Numbered from the stretch's first letter, positions 32,781 through 42,286 are shown. The stretch: DNA of 64,000 nucleotides from Bacteroidales bacterium CF (GCA_000473305.1 CP006772.1:1736001-1800000), one strand, 5' to 3'. Program-made: numbers and translations. Notes: generated by a model from the letters alone, not told the origin.

Positions 32781-34019
32781 ATGGGAGGGGATGTGATGAG
32801 AGATTTTTCTTCTTTAATATCAGCTGCCGAAAAGGCTATTTCGGCAGCTAAAACTCAAAATTCGACGGGTGTGGCTGATGCGACGGGTGCTCCTGATGTG
32901 TCGAGTGCGGCTGATGCGACGGGTGCTCCTGATGTGTCGAGTGCGGCTGATGCAACGAGTGTGACGGATGCTGCTGATGTGTCGAGTGCGACGGATGTGT
33001 CGGCTGGTCCGGTGGTAGGTGGAACTCTACTAAAACGAACGCAGATTAACCTCAAACGTGATCAGATTGGGTTTTTCCATGTGTGGATCAGAGGGAGCAA
33101 TCGGAACAATGTTTTTTACAACAATGCTGATTTTATTGGTTTTCTTGAGCGATGCCATAAGTCTGCAATTAAAAATGAGACCATTGTCTCCGCGTTTGTC
33201 TTAATGGACAATCATGTTCATTTACAAATATATACTCGTGCACTTAACGCATTTATGAAATCATTATTAATGAGCTTTAATCAATGGTACAACTGGCGTA
33301 AAGGGCTTAGCGGACAACTTTTCAACAGTCCGTTCTCCAGCAAACTTATTGACAATGAGGATTATCTTCTGTATAATTATTTATACATTCTTACAAATCC
33401 CGTTAGGGCCGGAATTTGTAAAAACATAACAAAATATAAGTGGAGTTCTTATCATTTTACAAAGAAAGAAAAATTCAACTTTTTAAATAAATACATTAAT
33501 GTCAGCGATTTGGTTTTTAATAACTTTTTCAAAAGTAATATTGAATTGCATTATACAGCAAACAAGCATTTAAGAGAATATTGGTCGCTTTTAGATGATA
33601 AAAAAACAATAGAAACTAACACAAAAGCGATAGCAGATTATAAAAGAGCTAACGATGATAAAAAAACATTAGAAAGGGAAAAAGAATCAATTAAAGGATT
33701 AGAAACAATAGAATCAGACAATAAAACAAGGGCAAATAATAATAATAATAATAATAATAGAGAAAAGCGCAGTTATTTATCCAGGCAAACGAATCATTTA
33801 GTCAGGCCGACAGATCATGAGGTGGCTACAAGTCTCAGTTTTTTATTGAAAGAGCGAAAATTAAATGAGCTGTCTCACAAAGAGTTAATCAGGGTTATGA
33901 AAATTCTGAGGGATCATGGGAATGCGACTTATCGTCAGATTTCCTCTGTTACCCATGAAAGTTTGTATGAAGTGATTAGGGACCTTGCCACAGTTTTTTG
34001 TATTTACCTGATATATTAG
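32781..34019 (+). CDS. REP-associated tyrosine transposase (RAYT, Y1/HUH type)
   Basis: The 412-residue protein carries a Y1-type HUH domain from about 85: INLKRDQIGFFHVWIRGSNR, FVLMDNHVHLQIYTR with the metal-binding His145-x-His147, and MSFNQWYNWRKGLSGQLFNS, where Tyr170 or a neighbour is the likely nucleophile. ILTNPVRAGICKN and YKWSSYHF complete the RAYT pattern. A 12-residue repeat (ATGAPDVSSAAD) stretches the N-terminus, and an (AAT)8 run encodes eight Asn near 319-326. The C-terminal part looks like a helix-turn-helix, and the last residues IRDLATVFCIYLIY are encoded by a REP copy. RAYTs are thought to spread REP/REPIN sequences. Confidence 0.85.
   Translation: MGGDVMRDFSSLISAAEKAISAAKTQNSTGVADATGAPDVSSAADATGAPDVSSAADATSVTDAADVSSATDVSAGPVVGGTLLKRTQINLKRDQIGFFHVWIRGSNRNNVFYNNADFIGFLERCHKSAIKNETIVSAFVLMDNHVHLQIYTRALNAFMKSLLMSFNQWYNWRKGLSGQLFNSPFSSKLIDNEDYLLYNYLYILTNPVRAGICKNITKYKWSSYHFTKKEKFNFLNKYINVSDLVFNNFFKSNIELHYTANKHLREYWSLLDDKKTIETNTKAIADYKRANDDKKTLEREKESIKGLETIESDNKTRANNNNNNNNREKRSYLSRQTNHLVRPTDHEVATSLSFLLKERKLNELSHKELIRVMKILRDHGNATYRQISSVTHESLYEVIRDLATVFCIYLIY
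32880..32951 (+). repeat. Two perfect 36-bp tandem repeats in the RAYT N-terminal region
   Basis: GCGACGGGTGCTCCTGATGT begins a 36-bp unit at 32880 that is repeated exactly at 32916. A partial, diverged third unit follows. It encodes Ala/Asp/Ser-rich sequence outside the catalytic domain. Confidence 0.9.
33735..33758 (+). repeat. (AAT)8 trinucleotide run within the RAYT gene
   Basis: Eight AAT codons encode a poly-Asn linker between the HUH domain and the C-terminal helices. Length changes would stay in frame. Confidence 0.9.
33981..34000 (+). repeat. RAYT-type REP at the 3' end of the RAYT gene (R11)
   Basis: CCTTGCCACAGTTTTTTG lies inside the last codons of the RAYT gene. Inverted partners follow at 34111 and 34184, so the gene is framed by inverted doublets on both sides. 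Confidence 0.9.
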
Positions 34020-34071
34020 CCTTTACATTGAGCATTTTGTAAACCCAAAACAACCAGGAACAAATAACTAT

Positions 34072-34204
34072 AAAAATGAATTATGCAATCATCTGTCAAC
34101 CTGACACTTACCAAAATCTGTGGCAAGGTTACATGTTTTTTTGCAAAAATGAATTATGCAATCATCTGTCAACCTGACACTTACCAAAAACTGTGGCAAG
34201 GTTA
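34072..34204 (+). repeat. 60-bp direct duplication ending in inverted REP copies (R12, R13)
   Basis: 34072-34131 and 34145-34204 are the same 60 bases with one difference (AAAATCTGTGG versus AAAAACTGTGG). Each ends in the inverted repeat CCAAAAACTGTGGCAAGG (34111-34131, 34184-34204). The period is 73 bases. It suggests a recent local duplication of one doublet arm. Confidence 0.9.
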
Positions 34205-34291
34205 TGTTGCCTGAGTCCAGCATTTTACCTATTTTTATACCTGAATTTCTCTCTTTAAATTTACCTGAATTTCAAATTTGAAAACATTATA

Positions 34292-35689
34292 ATGAAAAAG
34301 ATATCAAAGATTTGCTGTATCGGAGCCGGTTATGTTGGCGGGCCTACAATGGCTGTGATTGCCTCTAAGTGCCCCGAGATTAAAGTTACAGTTGTGGATG
34401 TCAATCCCGAAAGGATTGCAAGATGGAATAGCGACAACCTCGATGAACTTCCGGTATATGAGCCTGGTCTGAAAGAGGTTGTGGCCGGTGCAAGAAACAG
34501 AAATCTCTTTTTCTCGACTGATGTTGAGCAGAGTATCAGGGAGGCTGAAATGATTTTTATTTCGGTTAATACTCCTACTAAGACTTACGGCAAGGGCAAG
34601 GGGATGGCCGCCGACCTGAAATATGTTGAGCTTTGCGCAAGACAGATTGCAGATGTTGCCACCGAGGACAAAATTATTGTTGAGAAATCGACGCTTCCGG
34701 TGAGAACGGCGCAAACCATAAGAACTATAATGGAGAATTGCGGAAAACACATCAATTTCCAGATTCTTTCCAATCCTGAGTTTCTTGCAGAGGGAACTGC
34801 TATTGCCGATCTTCAGAATGCGGACAGGGTTCTTATCGGTGGTGATCGCTCCACTCCTGAAGGCCGTGAGGCAATAGATGCTCTCGCCTCCATTTATGAA
34901 CACTGGCTCTCTCCGGATAAGATTTTAAGGACAAATCTCTGGTCCTCTGAGCTTTCTAAATTGACAGCAAATGCATTTCTTGCACAAAGGGTATCTTCTA
35001 TAAACTCTATCAGTGCTTTGTGTGAGATGACCGAGGCCGATGTGGACGAGGTTGCCGGGGCTATTGGTGCGGACTCGAGGATCGGGTCAAAATTCCTCAA
35101 GGCTTCTGTCGGTTTTGGCGGCTCTTGTTTCCAGAAGGATATCCTCAACCTCGTCTACATCTGCAAATCACTGGGATTGAATGATGTTGCCGAATACTGG
35201 CAGGGTGTGATTGATATCAATAATTATCAGAAGAGACGTTTTGCTGAAAAAATCGTGACAAGTTTGTTCAATACCGTTGCCGGCAAAAAGATTGCATTTC
35301 TCGGATGGGCTTTCAAGAAGGACACTAATGACACTCGCGAGACAGCTGCCATGTATGTAGCTGATTATCTGCTTGATGAAACTGCCAATATAACTGTCTA
35401 CGATCCAAAGGTTACTCAGACTCAAATGTTGACCGACCTCAACTACCTGGCCACAAGGGAGGAGAGCAAGAACAGTGCAATGCTTCATAGTGTAAAGGAT
35501 CCTTATGAGGCTTGCAAAGATGCACACGCTGTAGCTATTCTGACAGAGTGGGATGAGTTTAAGGGCTATGACTGGCAAAAAATTTATGACAACATGAAAA
35601 AGCCTGCGTTTGTATTTGACGGTCGCAACATAGTAGATGCGGAAAAGCTTAGGAATATTGGTTTCAAGGTTTCTCAAATCGGTAAATAG
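34292..35689 (+). CDS. ugd: UDP-glucose 6-dehydrogenase
   Basis: The 465-residue protein has the NAD loop GAGYVGGP (11-18), [20 protein letters not shown] (160-170), Lys224 in [12 protein letters not shown], and catalytic Cys279 in [10 protein letters not shown]. This is the form and length of the eukaryote-like UDP-glucose dehydrogenase branch ([20 protein letters not shown]). It makes UDP-glucuronate, a likely precursor for the surface polysaccharide. It follows the RAYT repeats and starts a fresh, less AT-rich stretch. Confidence 0.92.
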   Translation: MKKISKICCIGAGYVGGPTMAVIASKCPEIKVTVVDVNPERIARWNSDNLDELPVYEPGLKEVVAGARNRNLFFSTDVEQSIREAEMIFISVNTPTKTYGKGKGMAADLKYVELCARQIADVATEDKIIVEKSTLPVRTAQTIRTIMENCGKHINFQILSNPEFLAEGTAIADLQNADRVLIGGDRSTPEGREAIDALASIYEHWLSPDKILRTNLWSSELSKLTANAFLAQRVSSINSISALCEMTEADVDEVAGAIGADSRIGSKFLKASVGFGGSCFQKDILNLVYICKSLGLNDVAEYWQGVIDINNYQKRRFAEKIVTSLFNTVAGKKIAFLGWAFKKDTNDTRETAAMYVADYLLDETANITVYDPKVTQTQMLTDLNYLATREESKNSAMLHSVKDPYEACKDAHAVAILTEWDEFKGYDWQKIYDNMKKPAFVFDGRNIVDAEKLRNIGFKVSQIGK

Positions 35690-35765
35690 ACATATTGCGG
35701 GATTATGAAATAAATATATATTTGTAATAATTTTCAAACAAATTATAACAAAATCAATTTTTTTC

Positions 35766-36902
35766 ATGAAATCCATTTTTAAATATTTTGCTATTATATC
35801 AATAATAACAATTTCTATTATCGGAAGTAAAAATACCTCTTCTGCTCAATCTGCACCTGTTACTCTTAAAGCCGGAGATGCCGCACCTGCTCTTAATGTT
35901 AACTGGATCAAAGGAACGCCTGTAACCGGTTTTGACAATAACATGGTCTATGTTGTCGAATTCTGGGCAACCTGGTGCGGCCCGTGCAAGTCTGCAATGC
36001 CTCACCTCTCTGAACTTGCCAAACAGTATGCAGGCAAGGTTACATTTATAGGTGTCAACATCTGGGAAAAAGGGACCGAGAACAAACCGTATGAGTCTGT
36101 AATGCCGGCTGTCCAACAATTTGTTGAATCTATGGGCGACAAGATGGGCTATAATGTTGCAATGGATAAGAATGAAAAATTCATGGCCAACAACTGGATG
36201 AGAGCCGCCGGCCAGAACGGAATTCCGGCTTCGTTCCTTATTAAGGAGGGTAAAATTGCATGGATCGGTCATCCTATGGAGATTGACAAGATTATTGATG
36301 AGGTTCTTGCCGGAACTTTTGACGTTGAGGCGTATAAAGCTGCGGTAGAGAAGGAGAAAGCGGAGGAGGCTCGTATGATGGCTGCTTACAAGGAGATGGC
36401 AGAGAAGGTTGCAAAAGCTGTTGAACAGAAGGACTATACAACTGCTGTAGCAACTATTGACAACGCTTTACCTACAATGCACCCTGAATTGAAAGCCAGA
36501 GCATACTCTTTGAAATTAAACACATTAATCTCCGAAGACCCTGATAAAGCAATTGCTTTTTGCCGGGAGTGGAAAAAAGAGGACCAAAATGCTGTCTTTA
36601 ACATTATAAATCTTGTGGTTTCAAAAGATGGCTACCCTGCTGAAATATACCAAATGGTTATTGATGATCTCAACGGGCTGTCGTCGGATTCAAGATTTAA
36701 TAACTCCAACGGACAAGTGAATATTTTCATGACTCTTGCGGAGTGCTATTACAAGATGAAAGATAAGGACAATGCTGTCAGCTCTGCTCAAAAGGGTATT
36801 GAGGTTGCAGAAAAAGCCATAGCCAATCAGGACAAAGAGGCCGGCTTTGATGAGAAAATTGTCGCACAATTGAAGTCCACTCTAGAGAGATACAAGCAGT
36901 AA
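35766..36902 (+). CDS. TlpA-like thioredoxin-fold protein, exported
   Basis: The 378-residue protein begins with a signal peptide (IFKYFAIISIITISIIG, cleavage near SSAQ-SA). AGDAAPALNV and VEFWATWCGPCKSAMPHLS follow, with the CGPC redox pair at Cys71/Cys74. FIGVNIWEKG and GIPASFLIKEGKIAWIGHP complete the thioredoxin fold to about 180. The rest is helical with repeated alanine/lysine helices, possibly TPR-like (AECYYKMKDKDNAVSSAQKG). It likely works as a periplasmic disulfide reductase. A strong terminator follows. Confidence 0.87.
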   Translation: MKSIFKYFAIISIITISIIGSKNTSSAQSAPVTLKAGDAAPALNVNWIKGTPVTGFDNNMVYVVEFWATWCGPCKSAMPHLSELAKQYAGKVTFIGVNIWEKGTENKPYESVMPAVQQFVESMGDKMGYNVAMDKNEKFMANNWMRAAGQNGIPASFLIKEGKIAWIGHPMEIDKIIDEVLAGTFDVEAYKAAVEKEKAEEARMMAAYKEMAEKVAKAVEQKDYTTAVATIDNALPTMHPELKARAYSLKLNTLISEDPDKAIAFCREWKKEDQNAVFNIINLVVSKDGYPAEIYQMVIDDLNGLSSDSRFNNSNGQVNIFMTLAECYYKMKDKDNAVSSAQKGIEVAEKAIANQDKEAGFDEKIVAQLKSTLERYKQ

Positions 36903-36937
36903 GACCTTCCAGGTTTCATACCGGCTAACCATACATC

Positions 36938-36980
36938 AGGGCCATTTCAAGGGTTAAATCCTTGTTTTGGCCCTGTTTTC
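36938..36980 (+). terminator. Rho-independent terminator after the TlpA-like gene
   Basis: CAGGGCCATTTCAAGG pairs with CCTTGTTTTGGCCCTG across the loop GTTAAAT (with a small internal mismatch), then TTTT follows. Confidence 0.8.
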
Positions 36981-37038
36981 TAACAAGGCCTTGCCGGGAT
37001 TTTAAACCTTTGTAAGGTTCTAACTGTTTTATAAAGAT

Positions 37039-38307
37039 ATGACCACGGAATCAAACAAAAATAATTGGCAAAGAACCTTCGCATTTATATGGGTGGGGCA
37101 GTTGTTTTCAACTATAACAAGCTCTGTTGTCAGTTTTGCCATTATCTTCTGGCTCAGCGTACGGACGGGTTCTGCAGAGGTGCTCGCCTACTCTACCCTT
37201 GCATCCATGATGCCTCACCTTGTACTAGGTCTTTTTACCGGTGTGCTGATTGACAGATGGAACCGCAAAAGGATTATGATCATTGCTGACATGTACGTTG
37301 CTGCCCTGACTGCTGTGATGGCTGTTCTTTTCTACACTGGCAATGTCCATCTGGGTTTTATTTATACTTTGCTGGCACTCCGCTCTATAGGAAGCGCTTT
37401 TCACTCTCCCGCAATGGAGGCCTCTGTTCCTCTTCTTGCTCCTGAGGACCGGCTGATGAGGGTTGCCGGGGTAAATAATATGATTTTTTCTGTCAGCACA
37501 ATTGCGGCTCCGGCTATAGCCGCACTTTTCATCTCAATATTCGACATGACCTGGGTGCTGATGCTGGATGTGATTGGGGCGCTGATTGCCTGCACATCTC
37601 TGCTGTTTGTCACTATACCGAATCCTGTAAAGGCTCCTGAAGGTGAAACGGATGTGAATCAAGGGAGTTTAAAGGCAGAGTTTCGGAAATTCTTCATGGA
37701 ATTCCGTCAGGGGATTCATGAGATCAAAAAGAGGCGTGGCATAATGTGGATGTTTATCTTTACTGTGTTTGCCAGCCTTGCGATGGTGCCTGTCTCTACC
37801 CTTTTTCCTCTGATGACATTGGACCATTTTGCGGGTGATACTTACAAAATGAGTTTCATTGAGATTACCTGGGGTGTCGGAATGCTGCTCGGCGGGGTGC
37901 TGATGACTCTTCCCACGTTTAAATTTGACAATGTAAAACTAATTAACTCGTCGTATATTGTACTTGGTGCTTCGTTTTTGTTTTCGGGATTCCTGCCTCC
38001 TGAAGGATTCTACCTGTTTTCCGGTTTTTCACTGATTGGCGGGATTGCCGGTGCTATTTTCTGGGGAGCTTTTACTGTTCTTCTTCAAACTAGTATTGAT
38101 CCGGGAGTTTTAGGCCGCGTGTTTTCCATCCACGGTAGTCTGATAATGATTCCGGCCATGTTCAGTCTGGTCGCAACCGGCTACATTGCCGATACAATCG
38201 GCATTACAAACACATTCATTCTTGGCGGTGCCTCATTAATCCTGATTGGAATTATATCTTTTTATGTGGCACAGATTTTTCTATCTCGCAGAATCACAAG
38301 CGATTAA
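37039..38307 (+). CDS. MFS exporter, MefA/DHA3-like
   Basis: The 422-residue protein has twelve predicted membrane helices. FAFIWVGQLFSTITSSVVSF opens it, and GVLIDRWNRKRIMIIAD is the MFS loop 2-3 signature. LRSIGSAFHSPAMEASVPLL is typical of the MefA-type macrolide-efflux branch, but the substrate cannot be inferred from sequence. The repeat GTGGCACTGATTTTTCTA begins five bases after its stop. Confidence 0.85.
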   Translation: MTTESNKNNWQRTFAFIWVGQLFSTITSSVVSFAIIFWLSVRTGSAEVLAYSTLASMMPHLVLGLFTGVLIDRWNRKRIMIIADMYVAALTAVMAVLFYTGNVHLGFIYTLLALRSIGSAFHSPAMEASVPLLAPEDRLMRVAGVNNMIFSVSTIAAPAIAALFISIFDMTWVLMLDVIGALIACTSLLFVTIPNPVKAPEGETDVNQGSLKAEFRKFFMEFRQGIHEIKKRRGIMWMFIFTVFASLAMVPVSTLFPLMTLDHFAGDTYKMSFIEITWGVGMLLGGVLMTLPTFKFDNVKLINSSYIVLGASFLFSGFLPPEGFYLFSGFSLIGGIAGAIFWGAFTVLLQTSIDPGVLGRVFSIHGSLIMIPAMFSLVATGYIADTIGITNTFILGGASLILIGIISFYVAQIFLSRRITSD

Positions 38308-38311
38308 TTTT

Positions 38312-38330
38312 AGTGGCACTGATTTTTCTA
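38312..38330 (+). repeat. IR-B copy 1 (GTGGCACTGATTTTTCTA)
   Basis: First of nine copies of a second repeat family. It lies just after the MFS stop, with an inverted partner at 38450-38469, between two convergent genes. Confidence 0.9.
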
Positions 38331-38375
38331 TCTATCTTATTTTAAGATATTTATACATACTTGATTGTGTGTTAA

Positions 38376-38407
38376 TTAGAAAAAACAGTGGCACTGATTT
38401 TTCTAAT
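38376..38407. repeat. IR-B copy 2, fused head to head with a partial inverted copy
   Basis: ATTAGAAAAAACAGTG is joined directly to GCACTGATTTTTCTAAT, so two oppositely oriented copies meet and share the GTGGCAC centre. The full forward copy starts at 38389. Confidence 0.85.
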
Positions 38408-38449
38408 CATTTCACTTCGTGGTAGTTATATTACCTTGAATATGTGTCG

Positions 38450-38469
38450 ATTGGAAAAATCAGTGCCAC
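38450..38469 (-). repeat. IR-B copy 3 (inverted)
   Basis: ATTGGAAAAATCAGTGCCAC, one base from the consensus, five bases from the end of the transaldolase gene. It closes the 38312-38469 inverted-repeat block. Confidence 0.9.
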
Positions 38470-38474
38470 AAAAA

Positions 38475-39122
38475 TTACTTATTAAAATCAGCGAGGAACT
38501 TTGCCAGGCCGGAATCGGTCAGCGGGTGTCTCAGAAGGCCGAGAATCGCATCCAGAGGACAAGTGGCAACATCAGCCCCGGCTTCAAGGCACTGGATAAT
38601 GTGCATAGTATGCCTTATTGAAGCAGCCAGCACCTCAGTCTCATAACCATAATAGTTATAGATTTCAACAATCTGACGAATCAGCTCGACACCATCTGTC
38701 GAGATATCATCCAATCTGCCGACAAATGGCGACACATAAGTTGCTCCGGCCTTCGCAGCAAGAAGTGCTTGCCCTACGGAAAACACAAGCGTGCAGTTTG
38801 TACGAATCCCGTTATCAGAAAAATATTTGATAGCCTTAATGCCCTCTTTTATGCAAGGCACCTTGACAACGATCTGAGGATGAAGGGACGCAAGCTCTTT
38901 GCCTTCCCTGATCATGCCTTCAAAATCTGTGGAAATCACCTCCGCACTTACATCACCTTTCACAATATTGCATATGTCGATGTAGTGTTGCTTGATATTG
39001 GCCTCACCTTTTATCCCCTCTTTTGCCATTAAGGAGGGGTTTGTAGTTACTCCGTCGAGTACTCCAAGGTCGTTTGCCTCTCTGATTTGATTGAGATTTG
39101 CTGTGTCTATGAAAAATTTCAT
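38475..39122 (-). CDS. Transaldolase (TalC/FSA-type)
   Basis: The 215-residue protein is of the short transaldolase/fructose-6-phosphate aldolase class: [36 protein letters not shown] with the Schiff-base Lys87, [20 protein letters not shown] and [12 protein letters not shown]. It moves dihydroxyacetone units in the non-oxidative pentose phosphate route. Which of the two activities dominates cannot be told with confidence. It is transcribed toward the MFS gene with the IR-B block between them. Confidence 0.93.
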   Translation of the reverse strand: MKFFIDTANLNQIREANDLGVLDGVTTNPSLMAKEGIKGEANIKQHYIDICNIVKGDVSAEVISTDFEGMIREGKELASLHPQIVVKVPCIKEGIKAIKYFSDNGIRTNCTLVFSVGQALLAAKAGATYVSPFVGRLDDISTDGVELIRQIVEIYNYYGYETEVLAASIRHTMHIIQCLEAGADVATCPLDAILGLLRHPLTDSGLAKFLADFNK

Positions 39123-39163
39123 GATTGTATGTTTGTGTTTGGCAAATTTAGTTAAAAACTGAG

Positions 39164-39185
39164 GACCTTGGCAAGGTCATTGCAA
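39164..39185. repeat. REP-A-related palindrome (GACCTTGGCAAGGTC)
   Basis: GACCTTGGCAAGGTC with trailing ATTGCAA lies in the divergent gap between transaldolase and the M16 protease. It is like REP-A but lacks the T-run, and may be a decayed copy or an unrelated operator. Confidence 0.45.
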
Positions 39186-39262
39186 CCCTGTGCTAAAATC
39201 CGAATTTATATTGTTAAATTCGAGGGTTTTAAAGAATTTGATTAAAGTTAACAATAATTAAG

Positions 39263-42211
39263 ATGAAAAAAATTGCTTTGCTTTTGTTGTGTTCCATATT
39301 ATGCATTGTAACTTATGCACAAGCCGAAGTGACAAAGGTGGTGCCCGAAGCCGCTGTTGTACAAGCTGAAACTGCGAAGGTACATTGGGGTTCTTCAGAC
39401 CCGCTGGAGGTCAAGGAGTTTAAATTGAAAAATGGTCTCACTGTGTGGATGAATGAGGACCACTCTCAGCCAAAAGTTTTCGGTGCGGTAGTTGTGAAAG
39501 CCGGGGCAAAGGACTGCCCTAACACCGGTATTGCTCACTATTTTGAACACATGATGTTCAAGGGAACTGATAAAATAGGGACAATCGACTATACATCTGA
39601 AAAGATTCTGCTCGATTCAATCGCATTGAAATACGACGAGTTGGCTGCCACAACAGAAGAGACAAAAAGAAAAACGATTCAAAAAGAGATAAATGCTCTT
39701 AGTATCAAAGCATCCGATTTTGCCATACCAAATGAGTATGACCGTCTTATATCAAAATACGGAGGCAGTGGTCTTAATGCCGGCACCTCGTATGACCTGA
39801 CTGTATATTTTAATGAATTCTCTCCACAGTATTTCAGGCAATGGGCAGAGGTGAACAGCGAGCGTCTGTTGAATCCTGTGTTCCGTCTTTTCCAGAGTGA
39901 ACTTGAGACTGTATACGAGGAGAAAAATATGTACAGCGATTCTTTTGGCAATACTGCCCTCGAAAAGGGGTTGGAAAGATTCTTTGCTCCCCATCCTTAT
40001 GCATACCCAATTGTAGGCAGCACTGAAAATTTAAAAAATCCGAAACTTTCTGAAATGAGAAAATTTTTTCAGGATTATTATGTTGCGGGAAATATGGGTT
40101 TGATATTAAGCGGTGATTTCAATAGCGAGGAGGTAATGGGTGTGCTTGAGAGTACTTTCGGAAGGGTGCATGCAGGCGAGGCTCCAGTAAGACATGCAGC
40201 CGAGCCCGCTGCGTTAAATGGCCGTGAGAAATTTGACGTAAAAATACCGCTTCCTGTTGTCAAAGCAAGGGTTATCGCCTGGAGAGGCATACCTGCCAAT
40301 CACAAGGATGAGGCTGCCCTTACAATCGCAACCCGGATTTTGAATAATGAAAGCAGTACAGGATATCTTGATATACTGACGGTTGAAGGAAAACTATTGG
40401 CCGGAGGTGCGTTGTCTCAGAGCTTCAATGACGCCGGTCTGGTTGCTGTGGCAATAGTCCCTAAGTTGTTTTTCCACTCGCTCGAAAAGGCTGAGAACCT
40501 GGTTATGAATGAAGTGGAGAGAGTTAAGAGAGGCGATTTCTCTGATGAGTTGTTCAGCAGTCTCAAGATGGAGCTTGAGCGCAGCTATAAGCTCAAACTT
40601 GAAGATATCGATTCCCGTTCACAAGAGATGCTCACCGTCTTCTCTCAAGGAAAGAGCTGGAAGGATTACCTTAACGAAATAAAGCAGATTGAATCTCTGA
40701 CAAAAGATGATGTTGTTGCGGTTGCCAACAGGTATTTCAATGAGAATTACCTTGCAATGACTAAAAAAACAGGCAATTATCCAAAGGATAATCTCAAAAA
40801 ACCGGGTTTTGCCCCTATTATTCCAAAAAATGGTGAGGCAAAATCAAAATATGCAGAAGAACTCGCGTTGACCCCTGTAATGGAATCACATCCGCGTTTT
40901 CTTGATTTTGAAAACGATGTAAAGAGAACGAAGTTATCTTCACTTGTGACCTTGTACGTTACTGAAAACCCGATAAATGACATTTTCTCGCTTGATTTTG
41001 AATTTGGAAAAGGGACCCTCGAATCAAAGCTTCTCTCACCACTTACGTCATATCTGGCTGTCTTAGGGACTGATTCCCTTTCATTTGATCTGTTCAAGGG
41101 CAAACTCCAAAATATCGGCAGCACAATCAATTTCAATGCTGAGAATGATAAATTCGTAATGGAGGTAACCGGATTTGACAAAAATTTTGATGCCACCCTG
41201 GATCTTGTCAGAGATTTTACTAAAGGGGTAAAAGCTGATCAGAAAAAGATGAAACCGATAGTAGAGGCCAAGAAGGTCGCTGATAAGGCCGAAAAGGAGT
41301 CCCCGGATGAAATTGCCTCGGCACTACTGGAATACGTGCGTTATGGGGAGAAATCAAGTTATATTAACAGGCTCTCTTATGCCGAAACAAAAGCCCTTAA
41401 AGGGGAACAACTTATTGACGAATTTAAATCTGTCATGAAGGTGGAGTGCAACATTCACTATTGCGGCAATCTTCCATCAGATGTTGTTGCTTCAATGATT
41501 AAGGAGAAAATCGATCTCGGCAATATAACTGTTGCATCTAAAACGCCTGTTTACAGGCAACCTGCGACTGTGGATGGTGCCGTTGTATATTTTGTCGAAG
41601 TACCGAAGGCATCCCAAAGCATCATATACGGTTACGCGCCGGGAGGTATAATCTCGTCCGAGGCTTCGCGCTACGCCGGCGCCCTCTTCAACAACTACTT
41701 CGGCGGCTCTATGAGCTCCCTGGTCTTCCAGCAAATCAGAGAGTTCCGGTCTCTCGCCTACAGGGCCGGTGCAAAATACTCTATTCCTGCACTTTGTCAC
41801 AGGGATAAACAGGGGCAATTTGTTGCCTCACTCTCTACACAGTGCGACAAGACCGTTGAGGCTATCGGAGTACTGGATTCACTGATAAGATTTATGCCTG
41901 TTAAGGCTGAACGTGTTGAGACTGCCCGTCAGGATGTAATAAATGAGGCAACTAATCAGTACCCGCCAATCCGTTACCGTTCTTCAGATATTGCTTCACT
42001 CCGCAAGAGCGGATATGAGTCCGATCCGAACAAAGATCTTGCAGATGCCGTAAAAAACATGGGAATCGATCAGATAGTGGAATTTTACAATCAGAATGTA
42101 AAAGACAACAAAGTGACCTACTTAGTCGTCGGCAGTTCTAAAAAAATAGACATGAACAAGCTTGCCAATTATGGCCGCATTGTCAAGTTGAAGAAAATTC
42201 TGTGGCACTGA
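39263..42211 (+). CDS. M16-family zinc protease (two fused halves), exported
   Basis: The 982-residue protein has a signal peptide (KKIALLLLCSILCIVTYAQA). The first M16 domain holds the zinc motif HYFEH (His92, Glu95, His96) and the further Glu in SELETVYEEKNM. The second half contains the inactive-type M16 domain (VPKASQSIIYGYAPGG, YFGGSMSSLVFQQIREFRSL). Length near 950 is normal for this two-domain periplasmic class. The final residues ILWH and the stop come from IR-B copy 4: TGGCACTGA supplies Trp, His and the stop codon. Confidence 0.9.
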   Translation: MKKIALLLLCSILCIVTYAQAEVTKVVPEAAVVQAETAKVHWGSSDPLEVKEFKLKNGLTVWMNEDHSQPKVFGAVVVKAGAKDCPNTGIAHYFEHMMFKGTDKIGTIDYTSEKILLDSIALKYDELAATTEETKRKTIQKEINALSIKASDFAIPNEYDRLISKYGGSGLNAGTSYDLTVYFNEFSPQYFRQWAEVNSERLLNPVFRLFQSELETVYEEKNMYSDSFGNTALEKGLERFFAPHPYAYPIVGSTENLKNPKLSEMRKFFQDYYVAGNMGLILSGDFNSEEVMGVLESTFGRVHAGEAPVRHAAEPAALNGREKFDVKIPLPVVKARVIAWRGIPANHKDEAALTIATRILNNESSTGYLDILTVEGKLLAGGALSQSFNDAGLVAVAIVPKLFFHSLEKAENLVMNEVERVKRGDFSDELFSSLKMELERSYKLKLEDIDSRSQEMLTVFSQGKSWKDYLNEIKQIESLTKDDVVAVANRYFNENYLAMTKKTGNYPKDNLKKPGFAPIIPKNGEAKSKYAEELALTPVMESHPRFLDFENDVKRTKLSSLVTLYVTENPINDIFSLDFEFGKGTLESKLLSPLTSYLAVLGTDSLSFDLFKGKLQNIGSTINFNAENDKFVMEVTGFDKNFDATLDLVRDFTKGVKADQKKMKPIVEAKKVADKAEKESPDEIASALLEYVRYGEKSSYINRLSYAETKALKGEQLIDEFKSVMKVECNIHYCGNLPSDVVASMIKEKIDLGNITVASKTPVYRQPATVDGAVVYFVEVPKASQSIIYGYAPGGIISSEASRYAGALFNNYFGGSMSSLVFQQIREFRSLAYRAGAKYSIPALCHRDKQGQFVASLSTQCDKTVEAIGVLDSLIRFMPVKAERVETARQDVINEATNQYPPIRYRSSDIASLRKSGYESDPNKDLADAVKNMGIDQIVEFYNQNVKDNKVTYLVVGSSKKIDMNKLANYGRIVKLKKILWH

Positions 42212-42219
42212 TTTTTCTA
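42202..42219 (+). repeat. IR-B copy 4 (left arm of 111-bp element)
   Basis: GTGGCACTGATTTTTCTA encodes the last two residues and the stop of the M16 protease. The inverted partner is at 42295-42312. Confidence 0.92.
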
Positions 42220-42286
42220 TTTATCTAATTTATTGTACTTTCATTTTTACATAGAATTCTAAATAATTACTCAACTTGCAGATTGT

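Noticed and set aside
32781-34019. IS200/IS605 insertion sequence
   Set aside because: The HUH protein lies alone, has RAYT-type motifs and C-terminal extension, no tnpB partner, and is flanked by REP doublets rather than IS200-type subterminal hairpins.
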